A stretch of DNA of 7,917 bases, taken from the NCBI GenBank assembly GCA_019751575.1, contig JAIENF010000556.1, positions 1-7,917 on the forward strand, written 5' to 3'. Within the stretch, counting starts at the first letter, position 1; each line of letters begins with the position of its first letter. This DNA is from Burkholderiales bacterium (GTDB taxonomy: Bacteria > Pseudomonadota > Gammaproteobacteria > Burkholderiales > CAIKXV01). The notes under the pieces are model-generated. The model had not been told where the DNA came from and searched no databases. It saw only the letters and a program-made list of their open reading frames with translations. The translations under genes and the position numbers were made by a program. This document shows positions 5,450 to 7,917 of the stretch, piece after piece.

Positions 5450-6141
5450 CGGGGACCTCCGGTAGGTTGGCGGCGCACCTCGCCGAAGAACGGTGGCCCG
5501 AAGCGGTCGAGGAACGTCTGCGCGAGCACGGGGGCCTGCCGGCGGAACTGCACCCAGCAGGTCCGCGCAGGCTTCCCCCTGCGTTCGAAGAGGGCGCGCA
5601 CGGCACCGGCGTCCTGGGCCGCGTCGCGCAGCAGCAGGTCGACCAGTGCGACGCGCACGCCGGGCACAGCGAGCATGCGCAGGTTGCGTCCGTCCGGCTG
5701 CATGACGTACGGCGCATTGTCGCGCCCGTGCGGCGTATGGATCGCCACGCGCCGCGCGGTGTAGTCGGCCTGCCCGGCCGCACTGTCGATGATCGCCTCG
5801 ATCAGGTCGGCCCGCGCCAGCGCGCGCCAAAGGGTGGCGCTGGTCGCGTGCAGCCCTTCGAGCGGCAGCGCCTGCAACGATCGCTCGAGCATGCCCGGGC
5901 TTTCATCCGGAAGGATGCCGCGCCGCACGGCACGCATCTCGTCGAGCAGGTGGCCGACCAGCACGGCGGCACTGCCGGACAGGAAGGTCTCGCTGCGGAA
6001 CTCGATCCGGTCGCAACCGCGGCCCGGCAATTCGGTCAACACCGCGAACTCGCTGCCGATCCGGTACACCCGCGCACTGCCTTCGCGGATGCGTGCAACG
6101 AACGTGGCGCGTGCCGCTTCGCCTCCGCCGAAGACCGTCAT
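5446..6141 (-). CDS. Conserved-looking hypothetical protein, 231 aa
   Basis: I do not recognise this protein. It is soluble, without signal peptide or membrane segments. Its parts: an N-terminal region with alternating strands (RVYRIGSEFAVLTELPGRGCDRIEFRSETF, residues 25-39 and 40-53), a helical middle (57-120) rich in Leu/Ala/Arg, then HTPHGRDNAPYVMQPDGRN (135-153) as the most distinctive block, and a C-terminal tail PPFFGEVRRQPTGGPR (216-231). Cysteines are at 43 and 195 only. Its ATG lies one base after the TAXI receptor stop (TGAGATG), and its own stop overlaps the flavoprotein start as ATGA, so it is translated as part of the same unit. That coupling makes it a likely component of the pathway rather than a bystander. 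Codon use matches the neighbours. Confidence 0.8.
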   Translation of the reverse strand: MTVFGGGEAARATFVARIREGSARVYRIGSEFAVLTELPGRGCDRIEFRSETFLSGSAAVLVGHLLDEMRAVRRGILPDESPGMLERSLQALPLEGLHATSATLWRALARADLIEAIIDSAAGQADYTARRVAIHTPHGRDNAPYVMQPDGRNLRMLAVPGVRVALVDLLLRDAAQDAGAVRALFERRGKPARTCWVQFRRQAPVLAQTFLDRFGPPFFGEVRRQPTGGPR

Positions 6142-6142
6142 C

Positions 6143-7597
6143 TCACGCCCCCGTCCGATCGGGCGGGGCCGGCCCGTCCGGCACGGTCACGGCGTCCTGG
6201 CGCACCTTCTCGCCGGGCTGCCCCTGCGCGGACGGCAGCGCCGGCTGCGCGGGCGCGCCGGCCTGCATCTGGCGCAGCGTCTCGCGCGCGAGGTTGATGT
6301 GCTGGCGCAGCAGGTAGACCTGGTCGGTGAAGCCGAGGGGGATCGGCCGCGTGTAGGCCGCGACCTCGAGGGCATCGATCTTCTGTTCGTATTCGAGCGA
6401 TTTCGCCGGGTCGAAGCTCGACCGGATGTCGTACTCCAGCAACCGCAGTTCCCGGTAGAGCTCGAGGATGCGCTGCCGGATGCGCCAGTTGTAGACCGGC
6501 GGGATGATGCGCGACAGCGGGATGGCGACCGCCACCAGCGGCAGCACCATCACCCACAGCCGTTCGATCAGGATCGCGAGCCAGAGCGGAAGGATCCGCT
6601 GCAGGAAGGGCAGGCCGCCCCGGTGGAACCGTTCCGCCTCGTTGCTGAGCGGGAAATCCTGCTGCCGGCCCGACGGGAACTCGCCCACCGCCTGGAACAG
6701 GCCGGCGCCGCCATGCACTTCCGCCGCCGCCTGCAGCAGCAGCGTCTGCAGCGTCGGATGGAGGTCCTCGCGGGCGACCAGTTGCGCGGTCGGCGCGACC
6801 AGCACGACATCCCGGCGCGGCAGATCGCGCACCAGGTCGATCGACCCGCGCGGCAACACCACCTTCGACAGGAAAAGGAACTTCTTGGTATAGGCATCGG
6901 CCTGGGCGAAGTTCATCAGGCGCAGCGCCGGGTCGCGCAGCAGGGTCGCGACATAGCCGGCCTGGGGCGCCGCGATCAGCACCACCGCATCGACCCGGCC
7001 GGTGCGCAAGGCCTCGACCGCCGCCGCGCCGGTCAGCGACGACAGCCGCACCTGCCCCGGACCGAGTCCGTTGGCGCGCAGCAGCTGCAGGGCGAGCGGC
7101 CGGGTGCCACTGCCCTCGGGCCCGATCGCCACCCGCTTGCCGCGCAGATCGGACAACCGTCCGGTGTCCTGCGGCAACCGGTGGAACACCCAGAGCGGCT
7201 CATGGTAGAGCCCACCCAGCGACAGCAGCCCTGGCGAGCGCTCCGGATCGCCGAGCCCGCCCTGCACGAATGCCACGTCGACGCCGTCAGCCTCGGCATC
7301 GAGCAACGCGAGGTTCTCGGTGGACCCGTCGGTGGGACGCAACTGGAGGTCGAAACCCTTCCGCGCCAGGATGTCGCGGTAGCGCTGCGCATACTGGTGA
7401 TAGGCCCCCTCGACGCTGCCGGTCGCCATCACCAGCGACCCGGGCGGTGCCGGCTGGATGAACCGGGAGGCGAACCAGAAGGCGGCTGCGAGCAGCAGCA
7501 GCGCGGGCAGGCCTACCGCCAGCAGGTCGCGCGGGGACAGCGAACTGATGCGCAGGCGGCGCCAGCGGGCTCGCAGGGCAGGTGCGGGGATGGGCAT
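6143..7597 (-). CDS. TAXI-family solute receptor with two membrane helices and cytosolic tail
   Basis: The protein has 484 aa, longer than ordinary secreted TAXI receptors (about 320). An N-terminal helix (24-45, DLLAVGLPALLLLAAAFWFA) anchors it, with no clear cleavage site. The receptor domain follows: VMATGSVEGAYHQYAQRY (56-73), LRPTDGSTENLALL (86-99), VDVAFVQGG (106-114), LRGKRVAIGPEGSGTR (151-166), TGAAAVEALRTGRVDAV (189-205). A second helix (338-362) leads to a charged, helical, probably cytosolic tail (370-445), then a Pro/Gln-rich end. TAXI receptors normally deliver ligands such as dicarboxylates or amino acids to a TRAP permease; none is visible here. The double-anchored form may serve sensing or scaffolding. 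ATG 7597 is the only usable start: an in-frame TAG lies 12 bases upstream and no early alternative exists; its purine run is unusually close to the ATG. It starts 32 nt after the MFS gene. Confidence 0.9.
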   Translation of the reverse strand: MPIPAPALRARWRRLRISSLSPRDLLAVGLPALLLLAAAFWFASRFIQPAPPGSLVMATGSVEGAYHQYAQRYRDILARKGFDLQLRPTDGSTENLALLDAEADGVDVAFVQGGLGDPERSPGLLSLGGLYHEPLWVFHRLPQDTGRLSDLRGKRVAIGPEGSGTRPLALQLLRANGLGPGQVRLSSLTGAAAVEALRTGRVDAVVLIAAPQAGYVATLLRDPALRLMNFAQADAYTKKFLFLSKVVLPRGSIDLVRDLPRRDVVLVAPTAQLVAREDLHPTLQTLLLQAAAEVHGGAGLFQAVGEFPSGRQQDFPLSNEAERFHRGGLPFLQRILPLWLAILIERLWVMVLPLVAVAIPLSRIIPPVYNWRIRQRILELYRELRLLEYDIRSSFDPAKSLEYEQKIDALEVAAYTRPIPLGFTDQVYLLRQHINLARETLRQMQAGAPAQPALPSAQGQPGEKVRQDAVTVPDGPAPPDRTGA

Positions 7598-7629
7598 CCC
7601 CCTACTCTACCAAAGGCCGCCACCGGCAC

Positions 7630-7917
7630 TCATGGCGTCCGGATCCCCAGGCGTTCGACCACCGGGCGCATGGCCGCACGCATCCGGCCGCGGCGCAGGA
7701 ACAGCCAGACCGCCGCCAGCGCGCACAGCCCGCCGTTGAGCGCCAGTGCAAGACGGGGGCCGATCAGTTCGGCGATGCCGCCGGCGAGCAGGCTGCCGAT
7801 CGGTCCGATGCCCATGAACAGCATCGTCGACAGGCTCATCACCCGGCCGCGCTTGTCGTCGTCGACGAGGGTCTGCATGATCAGCTGCACCGGCAGCATC
7901 GTCGCCAGCACGCCCAT
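7630..7917 (-). CDS. MFS transporter, C-terminal part (cut by window edge)
   Basis: The last 95 residues of a major facilitator transporter are visible; the rest lies beyond the right edge, and the Met at the edge is probably internal. DDDKRGRVMSLSTMLFMGIG (18-37) is the cytosolic loop and helix start common in the drug-efflux/EntS-like MFS group, with the RGRVMSL consensus. Two helices follow: roughly 28-52 (penultimate) and 54-73 (last, LALALNGGLCALAAVWLFL), then a basic cytosolic tail RRGRMRAAMRPVVERL. It likely exports or imports a small molecule by proton coupling, but the substrate cannot be guessed. Only 32 nt separate it from the TAXI receptor, so it may be the first gene of the same transcript or the end of another operon. 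Confidence 0.88.
   Translation of the reverse strand: MGVLATMLPVQLIMQTLVDDDKRGRVMSLSTMLFMGIGPIGSLLAGGIAELIGPRLALALNGGLCALAAVWLFLRRGRMRAAMRPVVERLGIRTP

Noticed and set aside
7598..7629. Terminator between the MFS and TAXI genes
   Set aside because: Only a 4-bp GCCG/CGGC stem followed by CTTTGG on the minus strand; too weak to call.
1..7917. CRISPR arrays, tRNA or rRNA genes, insertion sequences
   Set aside because: No spaced short repeats, no tRNA-like or rRNA-like segments and no transposase or terminal inverted repeats seen on either strand.

Overview
The window is high-GC DNA with bacterial coding style: short gaps, ATGA overlaps, purine-rich Shine-Dalgarno sites and UGA as the usual stop. 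A Bug/TctC-type receptor, a TAXI receptor and a beta/theta-like glutathione S-transferase together suggest a proteobacterium, most likely a Burkholderiales-type betaproteobacterium. That placement is inference from family content only.

Layout: the first 113 bases are the 3' end of an unrecognised + strand gene. Everything else is one array of nine minus-strand genes. In transcription order (right to left) these are an MFS transporter (cut by the right edge), a membrane-anchored TAXI-type solute receptor, an unrecognised 231-aa protein, a thioredoxin-reductase-like flavoprotein, a glutathione S-transferase, a Bug/TctC periplasmic receptor, two tandem paralogues of about 340 aa, and a small protein at the end. 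Neighbours overlap by up to 7 nt or are separated by about 1 to 32 nt. The single larger gap is 97 nt, between the transferase and the Bug receptor.

The main result is the last gene. Read naively it is two unrelated ORFs split by an in-frame UGA at 376-378. Read through, it is one 175-aa protein (663 to 136) in which the UGA falls exactly at the U of a U-G-S-C motif, followed by a second CxxC step (U96-x-x-C99-x-x-C102). A hairpin just downstream has an 8-bp stem, and its GUG loop starts 20 nt after the UGA, which fits a bacterial SECIS element. I read it as a selenoprotein of the UGSC family, whose function is unknown to me. Nine UGA codons end genes normally in this window, so UGA is not globally reassigned.

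Working together (inference): the two paralogues, the selenoprotein and the Bug receptor form a tight distal module. The flavoprotein (CADC disulfide motif) and the transferase form an upstream thiol-redox module. The UxxCxxC motif resembles that of the GrdB/PrdB amino-acid reductase selenoproteins, which are linked to thioredoxin systems. The cluster could therefore take up a small, probably carboxylated compound and process it by selenol/thiol chemistry. No substrate can be named from sequence.
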